Part shown: positions 1 to 7,268 of the stretch, piece by piece
Position numbering within the stretch: the stretch's first letter is position 1
How the letters are laid out: each line of letters opens with the position of its first letter
DNA from: an uncultured Christensenellaceae bacterium
GTDB lineage: Bacteria > Bacillota > Clostridia > Christensenellales > Borkfalkiaceae
Assembly (NCBI GenBank): GCA_910586675.1
Contig: CAJUJO010000033.1
Location: 1 to 15,785 of the forward strand
Direction of reading: 5' to 3'
Length of the DNA: 15,785 nucleotides
Notes under the pieces: model-generated
The model's input: the letters and a program-made list of their open reading frames with translations, nothing else
The model's database searches: none
What the model was told of the DNA's origin: nothing
Position numbers and translations under genes: made by a program

Positions 1-15
1 GGTTAACCTCTTTTG

Positions 16-40
16 AACCACGCGACTATCGCGTGGTTTT
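16..40 (+). terminator. Intrinsic terminator, plus strand, of a gene left of the window
   Basis: A 9-bp stem, AACCACGCG (16-24) with CGCGTGGTT (30-38), has a 5-nt loop and is followed by TT then CGTTA on the plus strand. The T-run is short, so termination may be modest. On the minus strand no T-run follows the hairpin. It would end a plus-strand transcript entering from the left, convergent with the exporter operon. Confidence 0.55.
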
Positions 41-48
41 CGTTATAC

Positions 49-79
49 AAAAAAACAAGCGGGAATTTTCCCGCTTGTT
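49..79 (-). terminator. Intrinsic terminator of the ABC exporter operon
   Basis: A strong stem, AACAAGCGGG (54-63) with CCCGCTTGTT (70-79), can extend inwards. On the minus strand it is followed by seven T residues (plus-strand A-run 49-55). It lies 8 bp after the stop codon of the downstream exporter gene, as expected for the end of that operon. Confidence 0.9.
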
Positions 80-86
80 ATGATTT

Positions 87-2000
87 TTATTCCAGCTCGA
101 ACGCGCCCGTATACAGCTGATAATACTTGCCCTTTTCGGCGATGAGCTGTTCGTGCGTGCCGCGTTCGATGATACGCCCGTGTTCGAGCACCATGATAAC
201 GTCGGAATTCTTGACGGTGGAAAGGCGGTGCGCGATGACGAATACCGTCCTGCCCTTCATGAGCGCGTCCATGCCCTTCTGCACGATTTCTTCCGTGCGG
301 GTGTCGATGGAGCTCGTCGCCTCGTCCAGAATCATGACGGGGGGATCGGCGACCGCCGCCCGCGCGATGGAAAGGAGCTGCCGCTGCCCCTGCGAAAGGT
401 TGGCGCCGTTGTGCTGAATGAGCGTATTATATCCGCCGGGAAGACGGGTGATAAAGTCGTCCGCTCCCGCGAGCTTCGCCGCCGCAATGCATTCCTCGTC
501 CGTCGCGTCAAGTCTGCCGTAACGGATATTGTCCATAACGGTGCCCGTGAACAAATTGGTATCCTGCAAGACCATGCCGAGCGATTTGCGCAGCTCCGAT
601 TTCTTGATTTTGTTGATGTTGATGCCGTCGTAACGTATCTTGCCGTCGGCGATGTCGTAAAAGCGGTTGATGAGGTTTGTTATCGTCGTTTTTCCCGCGC
701 CCGTCGCGCCGACGAACGCCACCTTCTGCCCCGGCTTCGCAAACAGCGTGATGTCGTGAAGGACGATCTTATCTTCGGTATAGCCGAAATCCACTTCCGT
801 CATTCTTACGTCGCCTTCCAACTTGGTATAGGTAACGGTGCCGTCGCCGTGCGGGTGCTTCCACGCCCACAAACCCGTGTGCTCTTTGCACTCGGTAAGC
901 ACGCCGCCTTCCTCTTTTGCGTTGACGAGGGTAACATACCCTTCGTCCTGCTCGGGCTCCTCGTCGATGAGCGCGAACACGCGGCGCGCGCCCGCCATAC
1001 CCATAACGACGGAGTTGACCTGCTGGGAAACCTGGTTGACGTTGTTGGAGAACTGCCTTGCCATTTGCAGGAAGGCAACGACGAGCGCGATCCCGAACAC
1101 CGAAAGCGTCGGATCGAACGCTGCGCCGACAGCAACGTTCGTAACGCCGTTAATGATGAACACCCCGCCGACGATGGCGATAATGACGTACATCACGTGC
1201 CCGATGTTGCCGAGAATGGGCATGAGCATGTTGGCGTAGCGGTTGGCGCGATTGGACTGGTCATAAAGATAATCGTTGACCTTATCGAAGTCGGCTTTGG
1301 CTTCCGCCTCGTGGCAGAACACCTTGACGACCTTCTGCCCGTTCATCATTTCTTCGATAAAGCCTTCCGTCTTTGCAATCGCCCTTTGCTGACCGAAGAA
1401 GTACTTGCTCGCGCCGCCGCCCACGACCTTGGTAACGAATACGATAATGACGATGCCCGCAAGTACGATGAGCGTGAGCCACAAGCTGTACCACAGCATC
1501 ATGCAGAACAAAGTCAGCACCATGATCGCCGAAGTGAGCAGCTGCGGAAGGCTTTCCGAAACCATTTGCCGGAGCGTGTCCACGTCGTTGGTGTAGTAGC
1601 TCATGATGTCGCCGTGGTTGTGCGTATCGAAATATTTTATGGGCAGATCCTGCATGCCGTTGAACATTTTGCCGCGCATTTTTTTGAGATAGCCCTGCGT
1701 TACGACGGCGAGGATCTGCTTATTCACCGCGCCCGAGATGAGCGAGAAAACGTACAGCCCGATGAGAACGAGCATATTGGCGGTTATGGCGCCGCCGTAT
1801 TCCGCCCAGCCGAGCGAAAGATCGGCGCCTTCGAGAATGGAGAAGATACGCTGCATGAAGATGGAGGGCAGAGAGCTTATGACCGCGTTGAAGATAATAC
1901 ATAAAAGCGCGATCGTCATAAGAGCGGGATAAGCGCGGAAAAGCGATTTTACCACCCTTCCGAACACCCCTTTCTGCTTGGGAACGGAATTATTCTTCAT
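87..2000 (-). CDS. ABC exporter subunit, transmembrane plus ATPase (heterodimer partner, catalytic half)
   Basis: A 637-aa half-transporter, predicted to export lipids, peptides or drugs across the cytoplasmic membrane; the substrate is not readable from sequence. Residues about 20-320 form a six-helix ABC exporter membrane domain and 400-637 the ATPase. Visible motifs are Walker A GATGAGKT (431-438), Q-loop Q479, signature LSQGQ (535-539), Walker B VMILDE with catalytic E560, and switch H591. Its catalytic residues are canonical but its signature departs from LSGGQ. A long linker (about 350-397, containing TGLWAWKHPHGDG) separates membrane and ATPase domains; I recall this insertion from clostridial exporters. 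The start at 2000 was chosen because AGGGAGGGAAGAAGG lies directly upstream and residue 1 begins MKNNSVPKQKG. It overlaps the partner gene by 11 nt, and an upstream ATG at 2051 would overlap further. It is co-transcribed with the partner. Family and heterodimer assignment are confident, function in detail is not. Confidence 0.92.
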   Translation of the reverse strand: MKNNSVPKQKGVFGRVVKSLFRAYPALMTIALLCIIFNAVISSLPSIFMQRIFSILEGADLSLGWAEYGGAITANMLVLIGLYVFSLISGAVNKQILAVVTQGYLKKMRGKMFNGMQDLPIKYFDTHNHGDIMSYYTNDVDTLRQMVSESLPQLLTSAIMVLTLFCMMLWYSLWLTLIVLAGIVIIVFVTKVVGGGASKYFFGQQRAIAKTEGFIEEMMNGQKVVKVFCHEAEAKADFDKVNDYLYDQSNRANRYANMLMPILGNIGHVMYVIIAIVGGVFIINGVTNVAVGAAFDPTLSVFGIALVVAFLQMARQFSNNVNQVSQQVNSVVMGMAGARRVFALIDEEPEQDEGYVTLVNAKEEGGVLTECKEHTGLWAWKHPHGDGTVTYTKLEGDVRMTEVDFGYTEDKIVLHDITLFAKPGQKVAFVGATGAGKTTITNLINRFYDIADGKIRYDGININKIKKSELRKSLGMVLQDTNLFTGTVMDNIRYGRLDATDEECIAAAKLAGADDFITRLPGGYNTLIQHNGANLSQGQRQLLSIARAAVADPPVMILDEATSSIDTRTEEIVQKGMDALMKGRTVFVIAHRLSTVKNSDVIMVLEHGRIIERGTHEQLIAEKGKYYQLYTGAFELE

Positions 2001-3744
2001 CCTTCTTCCCTCCCTTGTTCTGAGAATTGTACACTTCCGCATAAATCTCATTCGTTTTCAGAAGCTGCTCGTGCGTGCCGATCCCGTTGATTTTCCCGCT
2101 CTCCATCACGATAATTCTGTCGGCATCCTCCACCGAAGAAATGCGCTGCGCGATGATGATTTTGGTCGTTTCGGGAATGTATTCGCGGAAGGATTTGCGA
2201 ATCAGCGCGTCCGTCTGCGTATCGACGGCGCTCGTCGAATCGTCGAGAATAAGGATCTTCGGCTTTTTCAAAAGCGCGCGCGCAATGCAGAGGCGCTGTT
2301 TCTGCCCGCCCGAAACGTTGGTTCCGCCCTGCTCGATATAGGTATCGTAGCCCTTGGGGAAGGCGCGGACGAATTCGTCCGCCTGCGCGAGACGGCAAGC
2401 CTCTTCCAACTCCCCGTCCGTCGCGGACGCGTTGCCCCAGCGCAGGTTTTCCTTAATCGTTCCCGAAAAGAGAACGTTCTTTTGCAACACGACGGCAACC
2501 TGATTGCGGAGCGTCGCAATATCGTAATCGCGCACGTCCACGCCGCCCACCTTCACCGCGCCTTCGCTCGCGTCGTACAGGCGGGAAATCAGGTTGACGA
2601 GCGAGGTCTTGGAGGAGCCCGTTCCGCCGATAATGCCGATCGTCTCCCCCGACTTGATGTGCAAATCGATATTTTCCAAAACGTTCTTTTCGGCGTTCTG
2701 CGCGTACTTGAACGAAACGTTATCGAAATCGACGGAGCCGTCCGCAACTTCGTAAACGGGATGTGCGGGATTGTGAAGCGTGCTCTCTTCGTCGAGAATT
2801 TCGCAGATACGGCGTCCGCTTTCCACCGACATGACGATCATGACGAACACCATGGAGAACATCATGAGCGACATGAGGATCTGCATGCCGTACACGATGA
2901 GCTGGGAAACTTCACCGAAGTTGGTCGCGCCGTTCGTTTTCAGAATGAGATAAGATCCGATAAAAAGCACCGCCGAAAGCACGCCGTAAAAGAAGAACTG
3001 CATGGCGGGATTGTTCCAGGCGAGAATGCGTTCGGCGCGCGTAAAGTCCATGCAGACGTCCTCCGCCGTGCGGTCGAACTTCTCCTTTTCGTAGTCCTCG
3101 CGGACGTACGCCTTCACTACGCGGATACCCTTTACGTTTTCCTGAATGGATTCGTTCATGGCATCGTATTTCTTGAACACGCGTTTGAAAACGGGCATCG
3201 CCTTGCGCATAATAAGAAAGAGAATTAAGGAAAGCGGCGGTATGACCACGACGAAGATCCAGGCGAGCACGCCGCCCATGATAAACGCCATGACGAGCGA
3301 AAATATCATCATAATGGGCGCGCGGACGGCAATACGGATGATCATCATGAAGGAAAACTGCACATTGGTGATGTCCGTCGTCATGCGCGTAACGAGGGAT
3401 GGAGTAGAGAATTTATCGATATTCTCGAAGGAAAATTCCTGTACCTTATAATATAAATCCTTGCGGAGATTGCGGGCAAAGCCCGTGGAGGCCTTCGCGC
3501 AGAAGGCGCCAGAAAGCGCCCCGCACAGCAAAGAGGCGATTGCCATGGCGACGAGGATTCCGCCGTAAATGAGCAGCTGCGCAAGCTCGATGGCCGCGCC
3601 GTCCTTTACGTCGATGGCGTTGACGAGCTGCGCGATAATAAAGGGAATCAGGCACTCGAACACCACTTCGAGCGTTACGAACAGCGCCGATAAAATCGAA
3701 GGAAGCTTGAATTCCCGTATGCACTTCGAAAGTTTCCGAATCAA
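1990..3744 (-). CDS. ABC exporter subunit, transmembrane plus ATPase (heterodimer partner, degenerate half)
   Basis: A 584-aa half-transporter and first gene of the exporter operon. Hydrophobic helices lie at roughly 14-40, 56-80, 133-157, 160-180, 249-268 and 284-306, followed by an ATPase domain (337-584). Motifs are Walker A GGTGSSKT (373-380), Q-loop Q421, signature VSGGQ (477-481), Walker B ILILDD in which D502 replaces the catalytic Glu, and a switch loop IIAQR in which Q533 replaces His. Known heterodimeric exporters of the BmrCD/LmrCD/TM287-288 type have one degenerate and one canonical ATP site. Here this subunit's Walker motifs would pair with the partner's LSQGQ to form the degenerate site, and its VSGGQ would complete the catalytic one. 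The start is TTG (3744-3742), picked because AAGGAGG sits 6 nt upstream and no ATG is near. Substrate is unknown; drug or lipid export is only inferred. Confidence 0.92.
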   Translation of the reverse strand: MIRKLSKCIREFKLPSILSALFVTLEVVFECLIPFIIAQLVNAIDVKDGAAIELAQLLIYGGILVAMAIASLLCGALSGAFCAKASTGFARNLRKDLYYKVQEFSFENIDKFSTPSLVTRMTTDITNVQFSFMMIIRIAVRAPIMMIFSLVMAFIMGGVLAWIFVVVIPPLSLILFLIMRKAMPVFKRVFKKYDAMNESIQENVKGIRVVKAYVREDYEKEKFDRTAEDVCMDFTRAERILAWNNPAMQFFFYGVLSAVLFIGSYLILKTNGATNFGEVSQLIVYGMQILMSLMMFSMVFVMIVMSVESGRRICEILDEESTLHNPAHPVYEVADGSVDFDNVSFKYAQNAEKNVLENIDLHIKSGETIGIIGGTGSSKTSLVNLISRLYDASEGAVKVGGVDVRDYDIATLRNQVAVVLQKNVLFSGTIKENLRWGNASATDGELEEACRLAQADEFVRAFPKGYDTYIEQGGTNVSGGQKQRLCIARALLKKPKILILDDSTSAVDTQTDALIRKSFREYIPETTKIIIAQRISSVEDADRIIVMESGKINGIGTHEQLLKTNEIYAEVYNSQNKGGKKDEE

Positions 3745-3787
3745 AAAATACCTCCTTCGCTCTGACGCGGAGCGTTCAATCGAAAAT

Positions 3788-3822
3788 CAAAAAACCGCGC
3801 AAGTTTTCTTGCGCAATTTTCG
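3788..3822 (-). promoter_or_regulatory. Terminator-like hairpin in the exporter operon leader (possible attenuator)
   Basis: Between the promoter and the TTG start, the minus strand carries a perfect 7-bp stem GCGCAAG / CTTGCGC (3814-3808 and 3803-3797) with an AAAA loop. GG and a run of six T follow. It starts only about 13 nt after the predicted transcription start. An alternative outer pairing of CGAAAAT (3822-3816) with ATTTTCG (3787-3781) would sequester the T-run. Terminators for the upstream gene lie farther upstream, so this one sits inside the exporter's own leader. Regulation by attenuation is inferred. Confidence 0.5.
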
Positions 3823-3833
3823 GTAGTCTTTTT

Positions 3834-3862
3834 ATCTTATCACGATAAATTTTTAATGTCAA
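3834..3862 (-). promoter_or_regulatory. Sigma-A type promoter of the ABC exporter operon
   Basis: On the minus strand a consensus -35 TTGACA (3862-3857) is separated by 17 bp from a -10 TAAGAT (3839-3834). Transcription would start near 3828, giving a leader of about 84 nt before the TTG start at 3744. Confidence 0.8.
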
Positions 3863-3886
3863 CAAATCCAAAGGGATTATTCAGTC

Positions 3887-3915
3887 TTTCACAAAAAATT
3901 CATTTTTTTGTGAAA
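3887..3915. repeat. AT-rich inverted repeat between the lipoprotein terminator and the exporter promoter
   Basis: Twelve-base arms TTTCACAAAAAA (3887-3898) and TTTTTTGTGAAA (3904-3915) form a perfect inverted repeat around a 5-nt centre. It lies about 25 bp upstream of the exporter -35 box. It could be a weak second terminator for the lipoprotein transcript or a binding site for a regulator; the sequence alone does not decide. Confidence 0.55.
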
Positions 3916-3942
3916 TAAAAGCCCGCTTTTTCCGCGGGCTTT
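3914..3942 (-). terminator. Intrinsic terminator after the lipoprotein gene
   Basis: A GC-rich stem AAAGCCCGC (3918-3926) / GCGGGCTTT (3934-3942) lies 11 bp after the lipoprotein stop codon. On the minus strand it continues into TTTTATTT. It ends the lipoprotein transcript, and possibly the whole his transcript if the two are co-transcribed. Confidence 0.85.
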
Positions 3943-3953
3943 ATCATTTATTG

Positions 3954-5822
3954 TTATACTTCGGGCACTTCCGCAGGGAGCGTCGTCGTGCCGATTTTAC
4001 TGATAGCATAGATTTGATAATTGTCCTTATTCAAACTGTTATAGTTAATTTTTATTTCAACGATTGCGCCGCCTGCAAATTTTATCTCAATATTCTTTGC
4101 CGTTCCAAAACCGACGCATGCCTTGAAGATAGCGGCAAGCTGACTTCCCGTATAGATATACGTACCGTTTTCGTTATCCGTAAATTCGTCGGCAACGGAG
4201 GAAATCAGCTTGAGATCGGGAAACGGCGTTGTGTTATTCTCAAAACGTTTATAACCTCCGGTCTGATATTTAATATTCGTAACGCTTCCGTCGTCTTCAT
4301 AAATAAAAAACATAGGATTTGCTATTTCGTAACAACAAACACCGTTTGATATATAATAAAGATTAGGCGTAGCATTGCTGTTCGTCGTTTTGGAAACCGT
4401 GCAGTTTGCCGCGGCGGCGCGGAGCGCCTGCGCAAAAGTGAGCTCCTGCGGCGAGGTTACGGTAAGGCGCGCCGTTTTCGTATGCTCCCGCGTGCCCTGT
4501 TCCGCCGTGAACGCAATCGTAACGTCGTACACGCCCTCCGTACTCAAATCGACGGCGGAAGAATCGATCATGGCGTCGGTTACGGCAACCGAGATACCGT
4601 CCACCTTGATTGCAAACAACGTTTTATAATCGAACGAAGCGCTTCCTGCGACCGTTTCGCCGTCCACAGCCGTAATTTCGACGATCGGCTCTACGAACGG
4701 GATTTCCACTTCCGTTTCGCCGATTGCCGAAACCGTCGCCTTGAAGAAGAGTCCTTCGTCCGTTTCGCCCTCGATTTCGGTAACAACGCCGTCCTTGACT
4801 TTCAGCGACACTTCGGTGAAATTCCCCGCGTGTGCGGGCGCGATATTGAAGATCTGCCAGCCGAGCTCCGCCGCATTCTCGTTCTCGACGGCACTGCCGG
4901 GTTCTTCCGTTCCCTTCGGCTTCGCGTAAAACCTTCCTCCCATGTATTCGAAGTCGTCCTCGTCGAATCCCGAAAAATGCAGATAATAAACGTATCCGTT
5001 TCCTTCCGACGATTTGACCCACTTTTCTTCGATATTGTAATAATACCCCGCCGTAACCAATCCGTCCGCGTCCGTTTCGTAGCGGTAGGATTCGCCCCGC
5101 GACCATTCCGCCGCCATGTCGTAGGAAAATTTGCCGTCCGTTACCTTTCTCGTTTCGGTATAGGAAACGTTCTCTCCATCATAAATCTCGGAAACGACGG
5201 TCGTGAGCGTATAATTCCCGTATTCCTTTTCAAGCGCCGCCGAAAGGTCGGGCTTTAACGCGTCGTTGACAAACAGATACGCCTGCGCGGAAAAATTCTT
5301 CCCCGCGATCGTCGCGGCGAACTTCACGAGATAGGACCCCGTTTCGTTCAAGTTGACGGCGGATATATCCAGCATATCGCTCGTTACCGTATAGGGAGCG
5401 CCGTCCACCGTAACCGCAAAGAGCGCGGTATAATCGGGCGCGATGCCAACCGTCGTCGTTCCGTCTACGGGGGTTACGACAACCGTCTTTTCCCCTTCCA
5501 CTTTAAGAATGACGGACGAGGAATATTCCTTTCCGTCCACCGTAAAGCGGAGAGAAACGGTATATTCGCCCGCTTTGCTGAGGTCTACCGCCGAGCTGTC
5601 AATCATGTCCGCCGTAACCGCGAAGGATTTTCCGTCTACCGTTACCGTAAAGAGCGCGCTATAGTCGGGCGCAATTCCGCCGACGTACGCGACGGGAGCG
5701 GATGCGGGCGTGATGACGACCGCGCTTTCAACCTCCCCGCATGCGGCAAATCCCGCAAGCGCCGTACCGAGGGCGAACGCGAGTAAAAGCGCTCTCCCCC
5801 TCCCGATTCTCGAATGTTTCAT
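3954..5822 (-). CDS. Modular surface lipoprotein with three Ig-like repeats and two related C-terminal-type modules
   Basis: A 622-aa predicted lipoprotein. A basic N-terminus (KHSRIGRGR), a hydrophobic core (11-24) and the lipobox-like FAAC ending at C28 suggest lipid anchoring on the outer membrane face. Three repeats follow the pattern DYxxLFxxxVDG...DxSAVxLxxxGxY at about 49-108, 126-186 and 396-456, resembling bacterial Ig-like beta-sandwich domains. Between and after them are two longer modules (about 190-376 and 460-622) whose ends resemble each other: KVKDGVVTEIEG...SAIGETEVEIP and KFAGGAIVEIKI...SKIGTTTLPAEVP. The order is therefore Ig-Ig-X-Ig-X'. The X modules loosely recall LolA/LppX-type lipoprotein folds, which is only a guess. 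The start has GGGAGG 6-7 nt upstream. It follows hisIE by 52 bp on the same strand with no terminator. The last module is visibly AT-richer than the rest. Function is unknown. Confidence 0.85.
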   Translation of the reverse strand: MKHSRIGRGRALLLAFALGTALAGFAACGEVESAVVITPASAPVAYVGGIAPDYSALFTVTVDGKSFAVTADMIDSSAVDLSKAGEYTVSLRFTVDGKEYSSSVILKVEGEKTVVVTPVDGTTTVGIAPDYTALFAVTVDGAPYTVTSDMLDISAVNLNETGSYLVKFAATIAGKNFSAQAYLFVNDALKPDLSAALEKEYGNYTLTTVVSEIYDGENVSYTETRKVTDGKFSYDMAAEWSRGESYRYETDADGLVTAGYYYNIEEKWVKSSEGNGYVYYLHFSGFDEDDFEYMGGRFYAKPKGTEEPGSAVENENAAELGWQIFNIAPAHAGNFTEVSLKVKDGVVTEIEGETDEGLFFKATVSAIGETEVEIPFVEPIVEITAVDGETVAGSASFDYKTLFAIKVDGISVAVTDAMIDSSAVDLSTEGVYDVTIAFTAEQGTREHTKTARLTVTSPQELTFAQALRAAAANCTVSKTTNSNATPNLYYISNGVCCYEIANPMFFIYEDDGSVTNIKYQTGGYKRFENNTTPFPDLKLISSVADEFTDNENGTYIYTGSQLAAIFKACVGFGTAKNIEIKFAGGAIVEIKINYNSLNKDNYQIYAISKIGTTTLPAEVPEV

Positions 5823-5834
5823 TTGTTACCTCCC

Positions 5835-5850
5835 CGGCGCATGTGCGCCG
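5835..5850 (-). other. GC-rich hairpin abutting the lipoprotein ribosome binding site
   Basis: A perfect inverted repeat CGGCGCA / TGCGCCG around a 2-nt centre lies between hisIE and the lipoprotein gene, directly next to the GGGGAGG ribosome binding site. No T-run follows it on the minus strand, so it is not a standard intrinsic terminator. It may stabilise or modulate translation of the downstream segment; that is inference. Confidence 0.5.
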
Positions 5851-5874
5851 CTTTCAACTTTTTTTGCGCTTCGC

Positions 5875-6501
5875 TCATTCCCCGCGCCGCGCCTTTAATT
5901 CCGTGCATACTTCGGACAGGGTTACGCCCTTTTCCCGCAGCAGCACGAGAAGGTGATAAACGAGGTCGGCGCATTCGCCGACGAACTCTTCTTTATTCTC
6001 GTTCTTAGCGGCGATGACCGCCTCCACCGCTTCTTCGCCCGTCTTTTTCGCAATTTTATCGATTCCCTTTTGGAAGAGATAAGCGGTATACGAGCCCTCT
6101 TCCGGGTTTTCCTTTCTGTCGTTTACGACGCGTTCGAGCTCGGCGAGAAAGGGAATACCCGCGCAAGGCGGCTGCGCGCTCTTGCGGAAAAAGCAGGAGC
6201 GGCTTCCCGTATGGCAGGCGACGCCCGTCTGCTCCACGCCGAGGAGGATACAGTCGCCGTCGCAGTCGAGCGCCGCGCTTAGAACCTTCTGCACGTGTCC
6301 GCTCGTTTCCCCCTTCTTCCACAGGCAGTTGCGCGAACGGCTGAAATAATGCGCGTAGCCCGTTTCCAGAGTCAAGCGGAGCGCTTCCTCGTTCATATAC
6401 GCCTGCATCAGCACCTCGCCGCTATTATAATCCTGAACGACGGCGCATAGCAAGCCTTTTTCATTCCATTTCATATCGTTTATGCTTATACCCTCTATCA
6501 T
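5875..6501 (-). CDS. hisIE: Bifunctional phosphoribosyl-AMP cyclohydrolase / phosphoribosyl-ATP pyrophosphohydrolase
   Basis: A 208-aa fusion catalysing steps 2 and 3 of histidine synthesis, in reverse domain order: HisE hydrolyses PR-ATP to PR-AMP and HisI opens the adenine ring to give ProFAR. The HisI domain (about 1-108) shows WKKGETSGH (61-69), the metal-binding DCDGD (79-83) and Cys96/Cys103 in GVACHTGSRSC. The HisE domain (about 117-205) shows PEEGSYTAYLFQKG (133-146), KKTGEEAVEAVIAAKN (152-167) and ECADLVYHLLVLL. Length matches the usual fused form (about 200-210 aa). Its ATG overlaps the hisF stop as ATGA, so translation is probably coupled. It is the last recognised his gene of the operon. 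It ends with TGA at 5875-5877. Confidence 0.97.
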   Translation of the reverse strand: MIEGISINDMKWNEKGLLCAVVQDYNSGEVLMQAYMNEEALRLTLETGYAHYFSRSRNCLWKKGETSGHVQKVLSAALDCDGDCILLGVEQTGVACHTGSRSCFFRKSAQPPCAGIPFLAELERVVNDRKENPEEGSYTAYLFQKGIDKIAKKTGEEAVEAVIAAKNENKEEFVGECADLVYHLLVLLREKGVTLSEVCTELKARRGE

Positions 6502-7268
6502 TCCAGCTTCTCCTTCCGTACGGGAACGCCCCGCCCCGCAAGATATTTTTTAAGCTCGCGTATCTTCAACTCCCCGAAATGGAAGAGGGAAGCGGCGAGC
6601 GCCGCATCCGCGCCGCCTTCGGTGAGCGCCTCGTAAAAGTGTTCGGCGCGCCCCGCCCCGCCCGAAGCGATCACGGGGAGATTGACCGCGTCCGAAACGG
6701 CGCGCGTGAGCGCGATATCGTAACCCGCCTTCGTGCCGTCGCAGTCCATGCTCGTGAGGAGAATTTCCCCCGCGCCTAAGCGTTCCGCGCGTACAGCCCA
6801 TTCTACCGCGTCCAGCCCCGTATCCACGCGCCCGCCGTTGAGGTATACGGAATAACCGCCACGCGCGTTCCTCTTTGCGTCGATTGCAAGCACCACGCAC
6901 TGCCGCCCGAACTTCATCGCCGCTTCGGTAATGAGGTCGGGATTTTTGACCGCCGCCGAATTGACGGCAACCTTATCCGCCCCGCACGCGAGCATGGAGC
7001 GGAAATCCTCCGCCGAACGGATCCCGCCGCCCACGGTGAGCGGAAGAAAGACCTGCTCGCTCGCAGCCGAGATGATCTCCCACACGGGATTTTTGCCGCG
7101 GTAGCTCGCCGCGACGTCCAGAAATACGAGCTCGTCCGCGCCGCATGCGTTGTAGATCTTCGCCGTTTCCACGGGGTCGCCCGCGTCGCGCAAGCCGACG
7201 AAATTCACGCCCTTTACGACGCGCCCGTCCTTGATATCCAAACAGGGAATAATGCGCTTGTTCAGCAT
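6498..7268 (-). CDS. hisF: Imidazole glycerol phosphate synthase, cyclase subunit
   Basis: A 256-aa (beta/alpha)8 barrel that joins HisH-derived ammonia with PRFAR to yield imidazole glycerol phosphate and AICAR. The two catalytic aspartates are present: D11 in RIIPCLDIKDGRVVKG and D130 in VLAIDAKR. Phosphate-binding GGG (80-82, LTVGGGIRS) and ASGGAG (in LPVIASGGAG) are intact. Length is typical of the family. The ATG at 7268 overlaps the end of hisA by 7 nt and has GGAG about 9 nt upstream; the TGA stop overlaps the hisIE start. HisF works in a heterodimer with HisH encoded two genes upstream. Confidence 0.98.
   Translation of the reverse strand: MLNKRIIPCLDIKDGRVVKGVNFVGLRDAGDPVETAKIYNACGADELVFLDVAASYRGKNPVWEIISAASEQVFLPLTVGGGIRSAEDFRSMLACGADKVAVNSAAVKNPDLITEAAMKFGRQCVVLAIDAKRNARGGYSVYLNGGRVDTGLDAVEWAVRAERLGAGEILLTSMDCDGTKAGYDIALTRAVSDAVNLPVIASGGAGRAEHFYEALTEGGADAALAASLFHFGELKIRELKKYLAGRGVPVRKEKLE

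Noticed and set aside
2001..2051. An upstream start for the second exporter gene
   Set aside because: It would overlap the partner gene by 62 nt and lacks the strong purine-rich ribosome binding site found before the ATG at 2000.
153..3228. Long plus-strand open frames opposite the two ABC exporter genes
   Set aside because: They are His/Asp/Arg-rich shadows produced by the GC-biased third positions of the real genes, without family motifs.
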